This document shows positions 1 to 9,232 of a stretch of 64,000 bases of DNA, one piece after another (the stretch's first letter is position 1; the number at the start of each line of letters is the position of its first letter). The DNA is from Flavobacterium ovatum. GTDB lineage: Bacteria > Bacteroidota > Bacteroidia > Flavobacteriales > Flavobacteriaceae. The notes under the pieces were generated by a model that searched no databases, was not told the DNA's origin, and was given only the letters and a program-made list of their open reading frames with translations. The stretch is taken from positions 1,550,001 to 1,614,000 of the forward strand of contig NZ_CP160035.1 in assembly GCF_040703125.1 (NCBI RefSeq). Reading direction: 5' to 3'. The position numbers were made by a program, and so were the translations under genes.

Positions 1-1
1 G

Positions 2-715
2 CCTGGGAATCAACAGGAATTGTTAGAAGAAATATTTAAAGTGAATAAAAACATTGTATTGGTTCTTAATAACGGAAGACCATTAACGATCCCTTGGGCA
101 AGCGAAAATATTCCAACAATTGTAGAAGCTTGGCAATTGGGAACGCAATCTGGTAATGCGATTGCAGAGGTACTTTATGGAGACTACAATCCAAGTGGAA
201 AATTACCCATTTCGTTCCCTAGAAATGTGGGTCAAATTCCAATTTACTACAACCATTTTGGTACAGGTCGCCCTGTGAATTCTGATACTAATGTATTTTG
301 GTCTCATTATTCAGATGTAGAAAACACCCCTTTGTATGTTTTTGGTCATGGGTTAAGCTATACTTCCTTTGGGTATTCTAATCTAAAAATTAACAAAGCT
401 GTTTTTGAAAAAGACGAACCTGTAAAAGTATCTGTAACAGTTACTAATACTGGCAAATATGAAGGAAAAGAGGTTGTACAATTGTATATTAGGGATTTGA
501 ATGGTAGTTTGGTGAGACCAGTTAAGGAGCTAAAAGGATTTGAATTGGTCAATCTAAAAATAGGAGAAACCAAAATAATCAATTTTACATTGACCAATGC
601 CGAGTTGGGATTTTTTGACAACAATGGCAATTATTTAGTTGAATCAGGAATGTTTAAAGTATTTGTTGGGACCAATTCTAATGACGTACTGGAAAGTGAG
701 TTTGAATTGAAATAA
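2..715 (+). CDS. Beta-glucosidase, glycoside hydrolase family 3, C-terminal part (5' end outside window)
   Basis: This is the C-terminal part of a GH3 enzyme that releases glucose or similar sugars from the non-reducing end of beta-glucosides. The frame is open to the left edge (residues PGNQQELLEEIF precede the first possible start), so the N-terminal barrel with the nucleophile lies outside the window. Visible are the end of the GH3 C-terminal domain (NNGRPLTI, GDYNPSGKLPISFP, GQIPIYYNH), the loop FGHGLSYTSF, and a fibronectin III-like domain over about the last 100 residues. A hairpin with a T run follows at 734-764. It lies next to a second GH3 gene and a GH-A hydrolase, suggesting a polysaccharide-utilisation locus entered from its downstream end. 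Family assignment is secure; the substrate is not known. Confidence 0.93.
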   Translation, partial: PGNQQELLEEIFKVNKNIVLVLNNGRPLTIPWASENIPTIVEAWQLGTQSGNAIAEVLYGDYNPSGKLPISFPRNVGQIPIYYNHFGTGRPVNSDTNVFWSHYSDVENTPLYVFGHGLSYTSFGYSNLKINKAVFEKDEPVKVSVTVTNTGKYEGKEVVQLYIRDLNGSLVRPVKELKGFELVNLKIGETKIINFTLTNAELGFFDNNGNYLVESGMFKVFVGTNSNDVLESEFELK

Positions 716-733
716 TTTTTTTTTTTTTGAAAG

Positions 734-764
734 AGGCTGTCTAACTATTTAGGCAGCTTTTTTT
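734..764 (+). terminator. Rho-independent terminator after the GH3 gene
   Basis: Arms AGGCTGTCTAA (734-744) and TTAGGCAGCTT (749-759) pair with a short loop and run into a T tract up to 764. It lies 19 bases after the stop codon of the partial GH3 gene. Confidence 0.7.
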
Positions 765-920
765 GTGCTTACAATAGTCGGTTTTTGTTTTTTATTTCTA
801 AATAAAAACTTTTTATAAATACAAATCAACCCTTATATAAGCATGTTTGTGACCTTGAAAATTCAGAGAATTATCAATCTTTGAATTATCAATAAAATCA
901 AAATTATAAAACTAATTGTC

Positions 921-2384
921 GTGGAAAGTAAATTAAAAATCTCAGGTAAAATCACTTTTTTATTGCTAATCGTTTTTGGTAATACGGTATCGTTCGCTCA
1001 AAACAATTGGAGTACAAAATCTTCTTTGTCTCAAGACGATCAAGGTTTTTATAAAGTGATGGCTAGGCAAAATGCCGACGATACTGTTTGGAAAGAATAC
1101 ACCGCAAAAACTATAGATAAGCTACCGGATTTTAATTATACTAAGGATCCTCAAACAAATCAATACGGTGGCTGGAACGTATTTAATGTTAAGGCGACAG
1201 GTTTTTTTAGAACAGAAAAAATAGACAATCGTTGGTGGATAATTGACCCCAATGGAAATCCATTTATACATAAAGGAGTCGCTGTTTTAAACCCAGGTTC
1301 ATCCGAGGGTCAAAATAAAGCTTTAGAATCAAAGTACGGAAATAAGTCCAATTGGATTTCAAAGGAAACTACTTTTCTAAAAGAGCAAGGTTTTAATGGA
1401 GCTGGTGCTTGGTCAAATGTTGATTTAATTAGAGAGGAGAAAACGCCACTGGTTTATACCGTAATTGTAAGTCCGATGGGAGCATACAAATCACAGCATC
1501 TAAAGAAATTTAATGGGAAGTATGAGAAAGCAGGCTGGCAAGGGTTTCGGTACGATTTGGCGATGGTTTTCGATGCCGAATTTGATGTTTATGTTGAAAA
1601 AGAGATTTCTAAAATTCAAAAATATAAAAATGATAAATTCTTGTTGGGATATTATACAGATAATGAATTACCATGGGTTGATGACGCCTTAGACAGACAT
1701 TTGAATTTTTTAGGTAAAGAAGAAGAAGGGTATAAAGCTGCCAAAAAATGGTTGGAGGCTAGAAAAGGAAAAAACGCTACTGTTGCTGATATTACTGACT
1801 TAGATCGACAAGATTTTACCGGCTTTTACTTTGAAACCTATATGAAAAAAGTAACTAAAGCCATTAAAAAATACGATAACAATCACCTCTATTTAGGGTG
1901 TCGATTTAATCAAGAAAAGGATGAATTAGACAATCCAAAAATATTTGAAGTAGCTGGAAAGTATATGGATGTTATCTCTATTAATCATTATCGAAAATGG
2001 GAACCTGTACAATCTATAATGGACAATTGGGAAGGTTGGTCCGGAAAACCATTCTTAATTACCGAATGGTATACCAAAGGAGAAGATTCTGGCTTACCAA
2101 ATAAAACAGGAGCTGGATGGAATGTTCCAACACAAAAAGACAGAGGTTATTTCTATCAAAATTTTACCATCGAACTTTTAAAAAGCAAAAGCTGTGTGGG
2201 ATGGCATTGGTTTAAATACCAAGATAATGATCCAAATGATTTGACTACCGATTTTTCGAACAGAGATTCAAATAAAGGAATTATAGATAGTAATTACGAG
2301 CATTACTCGCCTTTGATTGAAAATATGAAGCTGATTAATAACCATACTTATGAGCTTATTCAGTATTTAGATGCTAAGAAATAA
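921..2384 (+). CDS. Secreted clan GH-A glycoside hydrolase, agarase (GH50)-like
   Basis: A 487-residue protein with a signal peptide (residues 1-26, hydrophobic core ITFLLLIVFG, ending SFAQ), so periplasmic or exported. The pattern GFFRTEKIDNRWWIIDPNG, then YYTDNELPW, HLYLGCRF, MDVISINHY and PFLITEWY is that of agarase-like TIM-barrel hydrolases of clan GH-A. Likely acid/base is Glu249 in TDNE and likely nucleophile is Glu382 in TEWY. A related beta-glucanase family such as GH158 cannot be excluded by eye, so the substrate is open. The start is GTG at 921 with no in-frame ATG nearby; the signal peptide supports it. The gene lies between two GH3 genes and 14 bases before the next one, pointing to joint oligosaccharide breakdown. 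Confidence 0.78.
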   Translation: MESKLKISGKITFLLLIVFGNTVSFAQNNWSTKSSLSQDDQGFYKVMARQNADDTVWKEYTAKTIDKLPDFNYTKDPQTNQYGGWNVFNVKATGFFRTEKIDNRWWIIDPNGNPFIHKGVAVLNPGSSEGQNKALESKYGNKSNWISKETTFLKEQGFNGAGAWSNVDLIREEKTPLVYTVIVSPMGAYKSQHLKKFNGKYEKAGWQGFRYDLAMVFDAEFDVYVEKEISKIQKYKNDKFLLGYYTDNELPWVDDALDRHLNFLGKEEEGYKAAKKWLEARKGKNATVADITDLDRQDFTGFYFETYMKKVTKAIKKYDNNHLYLGCRFNQEKDELDNPKIFEVAGKYMDVISINHYRKWEPVQSIMDNWEGWSGKPFLITEWYTKGEDSGLPNKTGAGWNVPTQKDRGYFYQNFTIELLKSKSCVGWHWFKYQDNDPNDLTTDFSNRDSNKGIIDSNYEHYSPLIENMKLINNHTYELIQYLDAKK

Positions 2385-2413
2385 GTTAAAGTTACAACAT
2401 GATATTCCTCAAG

Positions 2414-4615
2414 ATGAAAAAAATATTTTTAACACTTACAGCCGTGGTTATTCCTTTTTTAACGGGAACAGCACAAATTAAAAATCCGATTTACAAGGAC
2501 AAAAAAGCACCTATTGAAGCACGCATCGAAAACCTAATAAGTCTTATGACTTTGGAGGAGAAAATCATGCAAATGAATCAATGGACCTATGGGAAAAATG
2601 CCAATCCAAACAACATTGGCGAAATAATGAAAGCGGCTAATCCCGAAATTGGTTCTTTATTGTATCGAAGTACCAATCCAGAATACCGCAATCAAATTCA
2701 GAAGAAAGCGATGACCGAAACAAGGTTGGGGATTCCAATTATTTTTGGTTTTGATGCTATTCATGGGTACCGAACCGTTTTTCCTATTCCGTTGGCGCAA
2801 GCATGTTCTTGGAACACGGAATTGGTCAAACAATCCTGTGCTATTACGGCTAAGGAAAGTTGGTTGTCGGGTCTGGATTGGACTTTTTCACCCATGCTGG
2901 ATGTCGCTAGAGATGCCCGTTGGGGAAGAGTTTCTGAAGGGTACGGAGAAGACACCTATGCCAATTCAGTTTTTGCTGTAGCTGCAGTTCAAGGATATCA
3001 AGGCGAAAACTTAGCCGATAAATACACCATTGCCGCTTGTTTGAAACATTATATTGGGTATAGCTTATCCGAAGGAGGAAGGGATTATCATTATAGTGAC
3101 ATTTCAAATCAAACACTTTGGGAAACTTTTATGCCTCCATTCGAAGCTGGAATAAAGGCTGGGGCAGCAACAGTAATGTGTGGTTTTAATGATATATCTG
3201 GAATTCCTGCTTCGGCCAATCATTATACTTTGACAGAAATATTGAAAAGAAAATGGGGACACCAAGGATTTGTAATTTCTGATTGGGGTTCGATTCGCAA
3301 TTTGGTAGAACAGTCTGTAGCTAAAGATTTAAAAGAAGCCGCGACTAAATCGGTGCTTGCAGGAGTCGAAATGGATATGGTGGATAATGCTTATTTGGAC
3401 TACTTACCGGAATTGGTAAAAGAAGGGAAAGTACCAATGGCTACAATTGATGAAGCGGTAAGAAGAATAATAAGAGTAAAAATGAAATTAGGGCTTTTTG
3501 AGAATCCGTATGTAGATGTGGTTCCAGAGAAAAAGCGCTACTTACTGCCCGAATATTTGAAAGTAGCCGAGGAACTAGCGGCAGAATCGATGGTTTTGTT
3601 GAAGAATAAAAAACAAACATTACCGATAACCGATAAGTATAAAAATTTGGCAATTATTGGTCCAATGGTAAAAGATTCTGTTCATATCATGGGATTCTGG
3701 GAAGGAATGGGAAGACCAGAAGATGTAGAAACAATTTTTGATGGATTGCAAAAAGAATTTAAAAACAAAGCAACGCTAAATTATGCTTTGGGATGTAATT
3801 TTGAGGGAGAAGACAAAAGTGGTTTTGCAGAGGCTTTGGCAGCAGCCAAAAAATCAGATGCTGTAGTTGTATTTTTGGGAGAGAAAAGAAACTGGAGTGG
3901 CGAGAATGGTTCGCGTTCTACCATTGCATTGCCAAAAATCCAGGAGGAATTGGTAGCTGAACTTCAAAAAGCAGGAAAACCTATCATTTTGATGCTTTCG
4001 AGTGGGAGACCTTTAGAATTAATACGGCTAAATGAAATGGCTGATGCTATTGTAGAAATATGGCAACCAGGTACTGTAGCAGGTTCCTCTGTTGCGGGAA
4101 TATTATCTGGGAGACACAATCCATCCGGTAAATTATCGATTACTTTTCCGCAAACTACAGGGCAAATTCCGATTTATTACAACATGCGTGAAGCTGCAAG
4201 ACCTGACCTTGGACATTATCAGGATATTCCGAGAGATGCTTTATATTGGTTTGGACATGGATTAAGTTACACTACTTATGAGTATAGTCCAATCAAATTA
4301 TCAAAAACTAAAATTCAAAAAGGAGAAAAAATAATTGCAGAAGTTGAAGTTACAAATGCCGGAAGCAGAGACGGAAAAGAAACCGTACAGTGGTTTGTAA
4401 AAGACCCGTTTGCAACTATATCAAGACCGATGAAGGAGCTTAAATATTTCGAAAAGAAAGAAATAAAATCAGGAGAAAAAGTTGTTTATCGGTTTGAGAT
4501 TGATCCAATGCGAGATTTGAGTTATTTGGATAGCGTTGGGGTAAGACATTTAGAAGCGGGTGATTTTTATGTGATTGTAAATAATCAGAAAATCAAATTT
4601 GAGCTTGTTGATTAG
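2414..4615 (+). CDS. bglX: Beta-glucosidase, glycoside hydrolase family 3 (BglX-like)
   Basis: A complete GH3 exo-glycosidase. The chosen ATG at 2414 gives the signal peptide MKKIFLTLTAVVIPFLTGTAQ; an in-frame ATG at 2399 would add five residues that fit a signal peptide less well. The N-terminal barrel has RLGIPIIFGFDAIHGYRT and WTFSPMLDVARDARWGR, with the nucleophile Asp in FVISDWGS (residue 290 from the chosen start). The acid/base Glu lies in SGENGSR (about residue 497), and a fibronectin III-like domain ends the protein. Length (733 residues) fits BglX-type enzymes. It is probably co-transcribed with the agarase-like gene 14-29 bases upstream. Periplasmic removal of terminal glucose from beta-glucan oligomers is the likely role; the linkage preference is inference. 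Confidence 0.93.
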   Translation: MKKIFLTLTAVVIPFLTGTAQIKNPIYKDKKAPIEARIENLISLMTLEEKIMQMNQWTYGKNANPNNIGEIMKAANPEIGSLLYRSTNPEYRNQIQKKAMTETRLGIPIIFGFDAIHGYRTVFPIPLAQACSWNTELVKQSCAITAKESWLSGLDWTFSPMLDVARDARWGRVSEGYGEDTYANSVFAVAAVQGYQGENLADKYTIAACLKHYIGYSLSEGGRDYHYSDISNQTLWETFMPPFEAGIKAGAATVMCGFNDISGIPASANHYTLTEILKRKWGHQGFVISDWGSIRNLVEQSVAKDLKEAATKSVLAGVEMDMVDNAYLDYLPELVKEGKVPMATIDEAVRRIIRVKMKLGLFENPYVDVVPEKKRYLLPEYLKVAEELAAESMVLLKNKKQTLPITDKYKNLAIIGPMVKDSVHIMGFWEGMGRPEDVETIFDGLQKEFKNKATLNYALGCNFEGEDKSGFAEALAAAKKSDAVVVFLGEKRNWSGENGSRSTIALPKIQEELVAELQKAGKPIILMLSSGRPLELIRLNEMADAIVEIWQPGTVAGSSVAGILSGRHNPSGKLSITFPQTTGQIPIYYNMREAARPDLGHYQDIPRDALYWFGHGLSYTTYEYSPIKLSKTKIQKGEKIIAEVEVTNAGSRDGKETVQWFVKDPFATISRPMKELKYFEKKEIKSGEKVVYRFEIDPMRDLSYLDSVGVRHLEAGDFYVIVNNQKIKFELVD

Positions 4616-4655
4616 TTTTGAAATTTATTTTTAAGGATTAAATTATACTATTCCT

Positions 4656-4687
4656 AAACCTGTTCCTTAGTTGGAACAGGTTTTTTT
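4656..4687 (+). terminator. Rho-independent terminator of the glycoside hydrolase operon
   Basis: Perfect 11-bp stem AAACCTGTTCC / GGAACAGGTTT with loop TTAGTT, followed by a T run. It closes the GH transcription unit and separates it from serB. Confidence 0.9.
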
Positions 4688-4798
4688 ATGTTTAAAATCC
4701 AAGGTGTTTTATAGCTTTATAAAAAATCCCCTAATATCCTTTTATATAAACAATAGTTTACCGATTTTTGTTGCTTCGAAATCAATAGAGATACTAAA

Positions 4799-6037
4799 AT
4801 GGCAATAGAAGATAAAGAGATTATTTTATTAAAAGTTTCTGGTCAAGACAAACCAGGGGTAACCGCTGGGTTAACGGAAGTATTGGGGAATTACAATGCT
4901 ATCGTTTTAGATATAGGGCAAGCTGATATTCATGATACTTTGTCATTAGGGATTTTGTTCGAAATTGAAGCAGGTTCTTGTTCGGCACCCGTTTTGAAGG
5001 ATTTGCTGTTTAAAGGATATGAACTTGGAATCAAAGTTAAGTTTATTCCCATTTCAATTCCAGATTATGAGAGCTGGGTAAAAACACAATCTAAGCAACG
5101 CTACATTATCAATATTTTGGGAACAACGTTAGCAGCAAAACAAATTGCTGCGGTAACCAAAATAATGTCTGATCAACAATTGAATATCGATGCGATCAAA
5201 AGATTAACAGGAAGAACTTCGATTATCGAAATAGAAGAAAATCCTCGTTCTTGTGTGCAATTATCCGTTTCGGGTAATATTGTAGATAAAAAAGCTATGG
5301 CATCGAGTTTTATGGCTATTTCAAGAGCGTTGGACGTTGATATTTCGTTTCAAGAAGATACTATTTACAGAAGAAACCGCCGTTTGGTGTGTTTTGATAT
5401 GGATTCGACTTTGATTCAAACTGAAGTGATTGATGAGTTAGCTGACTTAAATGGAGTAGGAGAACAAGTAAGAGCAATCACCGAATCAGCGATGAATGGC
5501 GAAATTGATTTCTCTGAAAGTTTCAAACAACGCATGGCATTGCTAGAAGGATTGAGCGAAGAGGTGTTGCGCAATGTAGCCATCAATTTGCCAATTACCA
5601 AAGGTGCTCACCGATTGATGAAAGCCTTGAAATATTACGGATATAAAACAGCGATCCTTTCTGGAGGTTTTACTTATTTTGGAGAATACTTGCAAAAAGA
5701 ATTAGGGATTGATTATGTACATGCCAATCAATTGGAAATTATAGATGGCAAGTTGACAGGTAAATACTTAGGTGATATTGTAGACGGTAAAAAGAAAGCC
5801 GAATACCTTCAAGCTATTGCTGATAAAGAAGGGATTAATATCAATCAAACTATTGCCGTAGGTGATGGAGCAAATGATTTGCCAATGATAAATTTAGCTG
5901 GATTGGGAATAGCTTTTCATGCAAAACCAACGGTTAAAGAAAGTGCAGAGACTTCGATTTCTAGTTTAGGACTAGACGGAGTACTTTACTTATTAGGTTA
6001 TCATGACAGACATATTGATATGATGGACGAAATCTAA
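4799..6037 (+). CDS. serB: Phosphoserine phosphatase with N-terminal ACT domains
   Basis: Catalyses the last step of serine synthesis, phosphoserine to serine plus phosphate, in the cytosol. The first 180 or so residues form two ACT-like regulatory domains (LLKVSGQDKPGVTAGLTEVL near the start). The HAD phosphatase domain follows with motif I FDMDSTLIQTE (nucleophile Asp200, acid/base Asp202), motif II ILSGGF, and motif III/IV VGDGANDLPM. Length of 412 residues matches ACT-fused SerB proteins of Bacteroidota. ACT domains suggest feedback control by an amino acid, probably serine. It appears monocistronic, with terminators on both sides. Confidence 0.96.
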   Translation: MAIEDKEIILLKVSGQDKPGVTAGLTEVLGNYNAIVLDIGQADIHDTLSLGILFEIEAGSCSAPVLKDLLFKGYELGIKVKFIPISIPDYESWVKTQSKQRYIINILGTTLAAKQIAAVTKIMSDQQLNIDAIKRLTGRTSIIEIEENPRSCVQLSVSGNIVDKKAMASSFMAISRALDVDISFQEDTIYRRNRRLVCFDMDSTLIQTEVIDELADLNGVGEQVRAITESAMNGEIDFSESFKQRMALLEGLSEEVLRNVAINLPITKGAHRLMKALKYYGYKTAILSGGFTYFGEYLQKELGIDYVHANQLEIIDGKLTGKYLGDIVDGKKKAEYLQAIADKEGININQTIAVGDGANDLPMINLAGLGIAFHAKPTVKESAETSISSLGLDGVLYLLGYHDRHIDMMDEI

Positions 6038-6059
6038 AATCAATATAAATTTTATACAA

Positions 6060-6097
6060 ACGGTAGTACTGTAATGGTGCTACCGTTTTTTTTTTTT
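6060..6097 (+). terminator. Rho-independent terminator of serB
   Basis: Ten-base stem ACGGTAGTAC / GTGCTACCGT (one G-T pair) followed by a run of about 12 T, starting 22 bases after the serB stop codon. Confidence 0.92.
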
Positions 6098-6680
6098 AAA
6101 TTAATATTTACTTTAATCGTGAATGGTACACTGATAAAATGGATTTGATAATAAAAAAACGATCAATTAAAAGGACTTTAAAATAAACAAATATTTTTAG
6201 GAGTGGTTTTTAGGAGCACAGATTGGAGAGAATTTTAAAATTTAAAGAAATAAGAAAATGTAAGTTGGCACTGTTTCATCAATGCTGTAATCACAAAAAA
6301 AAACATATAATTAATTTCGACGATTCGGGATGTTAATCCCTTCGTTTGCGAACCTTGCGAGAAACTTAGTGCTCTTTGCGGTTAAAAACACAATCCATCT
6401 CTTTGTAACTTTTACTAATTCATTTCTTGATTTTAAATCAAAAATCAGCAATCGTTAATCGAAAATCGTTAATTTTTTTTGTAGTTTGATTAAAATTCAT
6501 TTGTTAAACGTCCTGTTTTGAAAACGAACTTATGGAAAACTAAATATCTTGAATAGCCCTGATCGTCCCGAAGTTTCGGGAGGCATCCTCTTGTGGAGCG
6601 ATAGCGCAACATGAGATATAGTGTTCCCGAAGTCTCGGGAGCAGGAGCAATCGTTCTTGAGAATAAGATTCGTTCTGCTT
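6098..6680. other. Non-coding stretch with repeat-like sequence
   Basis: I see no convincing gene on either strand. It holds low-complexity strings typical of flavobacterial intergenic DNA (around 6349-6387 a run of GCGAA/CTTTGCGG words; around 6440-6480 repeated ATCGTTAAT words) and, at 6553-6650, one copy of the dispersed palindromic element found elsewhere in the window. Confidence 0.6.
6553..6650 (-). repeat. Dispersed palindromic element, copy 1
   Basis: Read on the minus strand it has the family order CTCCTGCTCCCGAGACTTCGG, CTATATCTC, a central spacer, GAGGATGCCTCCCGA, CGATCAGGGCT. Two small perfect hairpins lie inside (TCCCGAA GT TTCGGGA near 6567, and TCCCGA AGTC TCGGGA near 6624). 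It sits just downstream of the small lipoprotein gene. Relation to the other copies is by eye. Confidence 0.55.
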
Positions 6681-6818
6681 CTAACTGTTTTTTAAATCAA
6701 TAGAGGTTGTTTTTTCGATACTAACGGCTCTAGGGCCACCTTTACCTCCGCAAATGCGTTTGCTAGAGCAGGAACTAAATATAAGTAGAATCAAACTAAG
6801 GTAGATAAAGGATTTCAT
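6681..6818 (-). CDS. Small putative lipoprotein, 45 residues
   Basis: An ORF of 45 codons whose ATG overlaps the stop codon of the upstream adenylate-forming gene as ATGA (6815-6818), the classical arrangement for translational coupling. The product starts MKSFIYLSLILLIFSSC: a charged start, a hydrophobic stretch and a lipobox-like FSSC with Cys17, followed by a short soluble tail with CGGKGGPRAV and ending IDLKNS. It would be exported and lipid-anchored with only about 28 residues exposed. I do not recognise a family. The lipobox and the 4-base overlap make a chance ORF unlikely; comparison with related genomes would settle it. Confidence 0.68.
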   Translation of the reverse strand: MKSFIYLSLILLIFSSCSSKRICGGKGGPRAVSIEKTTSIDLKNS

Positions 6819-8341
6819 GCCGTAACTTTTATTTGCATATTTAACAACTGCTCGAGGTAATCTCGGCTGTTGGATAAACGTGGGACTTTATGTTGTCCAC
6901 CTAGTTTGTCACGGTCTTTGAGCCAGTCGTAAAATAAATTATTACGTGCCACATTGATGATCAGTGGGTTCAAAGTCATATTGTTGTGACGTTTGGCTTC
7001 GTAGTCAGAGTTGATGCCTTGCAGACTTTCGTCTAATATGTTTCTGAATTGAGCGATGTCTTGCGGTGGCGTTTTGAATTCAATCATCCATTCGTGAGCA
7101 CCTTTTTCTCTGTCTTTCATGAATATAGGAGCCACTGTGTAATCTATAATTTCGCTATGAGTCACTTTACAGGCTTCGGCAAGGGCTTTGTCTGTGTTTT
7201 CAATCATGAGCTCTTCGCCAAAAACGTTGATGTGGTGTTTGGTGCGGCCAGTCACTCGAATTCTAAAAGGGTTCAACGACGTAAAACGCACCGTATCGCC
7301 TATCAAATAGCGCCACAAACCTGAGTTGGTGGTGATGACTATTGCATAATTTTTGTCCAATTCGACATCTGCCAACCGAATCGCTTTTTGATTTTCGGTA
7401 CCAAAAACGGTCATCGGAATAAATTCATAGAAAATACCATAATCCAGCATCAGCAACAAATCATCAGAATAATTCAAATCCTGAATGGCAAAAAAGCCTT
7501 CCGAGGCATTGTATATTTCGTAGTATTTAAAATCTTTTTTAGGGAGAATATTTTTGTATTGCTCACGATACGGTTCAAAACTCACGCCACCGTGAAAATA
7601 CACTTCGAGATTGGGCCAGATTTCCAGTAAGTTACCTCTGCCGGTTTCTTCGAGCATTCTATTCATCAAAACTAGCATCCACGAAGGAACACCAGCAAAA
7701 CTAGTTACATTTTCTTTTTTGGTTTCGTTGATAATCGCCTCAATTTTGGATTCCCAATGACTCATCAATGAAATTCGGCTATTGGGCGTACTACTGAATT
7801 CGGCCCAAATAGGCATGTTTTCAATCAAAATTGCTGATAAATCACCAAAATAGCTATTGTTGTTCTCGTAGATTTGAGAGCTACCGCCTAAGCGAAGACT
7901 TTTGCCCAAAAACAACTCTGAGTCCTCGTTATTATTCAAATACAAACACAACAAGTCTTTGCTGCCTTTGTAGTGGCAATCTTCCAAGGCTTCGTTGCTC
8001 ACCGGGATAAACTTGCTTTTGGCATTGGTCGTTCCGCTGGATTTTGCAAACCATTTGATGTGGGTATTCCAAAACAAATTTTGTTCGCCGTTGCGCGTGC
8101 GCTCAATCATGGGCTGAATTTCTTCGTAACAGCTGATGGGAACACGGTTGCAAAAGGTGTTATAGGACAAAATCGAATCAAATTCGTACTGCCTACCAAT
8201 TTCGGTGTATTTGGCCGATTGAACCAAATCCATAAGCAGCTCTTCTTGAACCTCATTGGGGTATTTCAAGAAAAGTTCTATTTGATGGATTCGTTGTTTT
8301 AAAACCCAAGAAGCAAATGAATTGATGATGGTTAACGGCAT
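6815..8341 (-). CDS. GH3 (Gretchen Hagen 3) auxin-responsive promoter family protein, adenylate-forming enzyme
   Basis: A 508-residue member of the family named after plant GH3 acyl-acid amido synthetases (not glycoside hydrolase family 3). These enzymes activate a carboxylic acid with ATP and usually transfer it to an amino group. Visible are the ATP-binding motif KSSGTTNAKSKFIPVS near residue 110, YNASEGFFAIQ in the middle, GLWRYLIGDTVRF, and RTKHHINVFGEELM. Length is typical for the bacterial members, whose substrates are unknown. It starts 88 bases from the divergent DUF2797 gene and overlaps the small lipoprotein gene by four bases at its 3' end. The family is confident; the reaction here is inference. 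Confidence 0.9.
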   Translation of the reverse strand: MPLTIINSFASWVLKQRIHQIELFLKYPNEVQEELLMDLVQSAKYTEIGRQYEFDSILSYNTFCNRVPISCYEEIQPMIERTRNGEQNLFWNTHIKWFAKSSGTTNAKSKFIPVSNEALEDCHYKGSKDLLCLYLNNNEDSELFLGKSLRLGGSSQIYENNNSYFGDLSAILIENMPIWAEFSSTPNSRISLMSHWESKIEAIINETKKENVTSFAGVPSWMLVLMNRMLEETGRGNLLEIWPNLEVYFHGGVSFEPYREQYKNILPKKDFKYYEIYNASEGFFAIQDLNYSDDLLLMLDYGIFYEFIPMTVFGTENQKAIRLADVELDKNYAIVITTNSGLWRYLIGDTVRFTSLNPFRIRVTGRTKHHINVFGEELMIENTDKALAEACKVTHSEIIDYTVAPIFMKDREKGAHEWMIEFKTPPQDIAQFRNILDESLQGINSDYEAKRHNNMTLNPLIINVARNNLFYDWLKDRDKLGGQHKVPRLSNSRDYLEQLLNMQIKVTA

Positions 8342-8429
8342 TTTGTGAAATTGGGATTATGAATTTTGCATTACGAATGATAACTTTACCAAAAATAGAA
8401 AAAATAGTCAAATATCAAACCATAAATCA

Positions 8430-9224
8430 ATGCAATACGAAGGTGTACTAGCAAAAATGCAAACCGAATACGGAAACCCAATTCAGTATTATTTGGTTTT
8501 TGAAGATAGTTTTCTCAATATGAACCAGATTCTTAACCAAGAAATCGAAATTCAGTTTGTAGGATACCAATGTTTGAACTGCAACAAAAAGAAAAAAATA
8601 TTTCGCCAAGGTTTTTGCTACGACTGCTTTTATTCTAGCGCTGCCGTGGGTGATTGGATTATGAGACCCGAGCTTAGTACCGCACATTTGGGAATAGCCG
8701 ATAGAGATTTAGACTACGAACAAAAAGTACAGCTCCAACCGCATATCGTTTATTTGGCATTGTCAAGCGAGGTAAAAGTAGGAGTGACCCGTAAAACCCA
8801 AGTACCCACCAGATGGATTGACCAAGGCGCCAACGAAGCCATCTCTATCATCGAAGTTCCCAATCGCTACCTAGCCGGAATTACCGAGGTCGCCCTCAAA
8901 AATCACTTTGCCGACAAAACCAATTGGCGCAAAATGCTCACCAACGACGTTCCGCCAGCCGACTTGATTGCGGAGCGAATGAAACTAGAAGCCGTAATTC
9001 CTGAGGAAGCTAGAGAATACTTCGTCCTAGACAAAAACGATTTGTACCGCATGGATTATCCTGTCTTGCAATATCCTACCAAAGTAAAAAGTTTAAGCTT
9101 AGACAAAACACCCACCTTCCAAGGGAAACTAACAGGCATCAAAGGACAATACCTCATTTTTGAAGACGGTACCGTTTTTAATGTCCGAGGTTCTGAGGGG
9201 TATGTGGTGCAGTTGAAAGTGTAA
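8430..9224 (+). CDS. DUF2797 family protein with zinc-ribbon-like cysteines
   Basis: A 264-residue cytosolic protein. Two CxxC pairs at Cys48/Cys51 and Cys63/Cys66 (CLNC and CYDC) look like a zinc site. The central part with IVYLALSSEVKVGVTRKTQVPTRWIDQGA resembles a GIY-YIG-like fold, and matches what is known of DUF2797 proteins. The C-terminal 60 residues (FQGKLTGIKGQYLIFEDGTVFNVRG) form a separate conserved beta-rich piece. No function is established for the family; nucleic-acid binding is a reasonable guess. It is divergent from the adenylate-forming gene and followed directly by a repeat element. Confidence 0.85.
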   Translation: MQYEGVLAKMQTEYGNPIQYYLVFEDSFLNMNQILNQEIEIQFVGYQCLNCNKKKKIFRQGFCYDCFYSSAAVGDWIMRPELSTAHLGIADRDLDYEQKVQLQPHIVYLALSSEVKVGVTRKTQVPTRWIDQGANEAISIIEVPNRYLAGITEVALKNHFADKTNWRKMLTNDVPPADLIAERMKLEAVIPEEAREYFVLDKNDLYRMDYPVLQYPTKVKSLSLDKTPTFQGKLTGIKGQYLIFEDGTVFNVRGSEGYVVQLKV

Positions 9225-9232
9225 GTGTTATT

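Noticed and set aside
2745..3653. Several open frames on both strands inside the GH3 gene
   Set aside because: Shadows of a clearly conserved GH3 frame; no protein-like pattern of their own.
921..4615. GH3 name confusion between the glycoside hydrolases here and the gene at 6815
   Set aside because: The gene at 6815-8341 belongs to the plant-type Gretchen Hagen 3 family, unrelated to glycoside hydrolase family 3.
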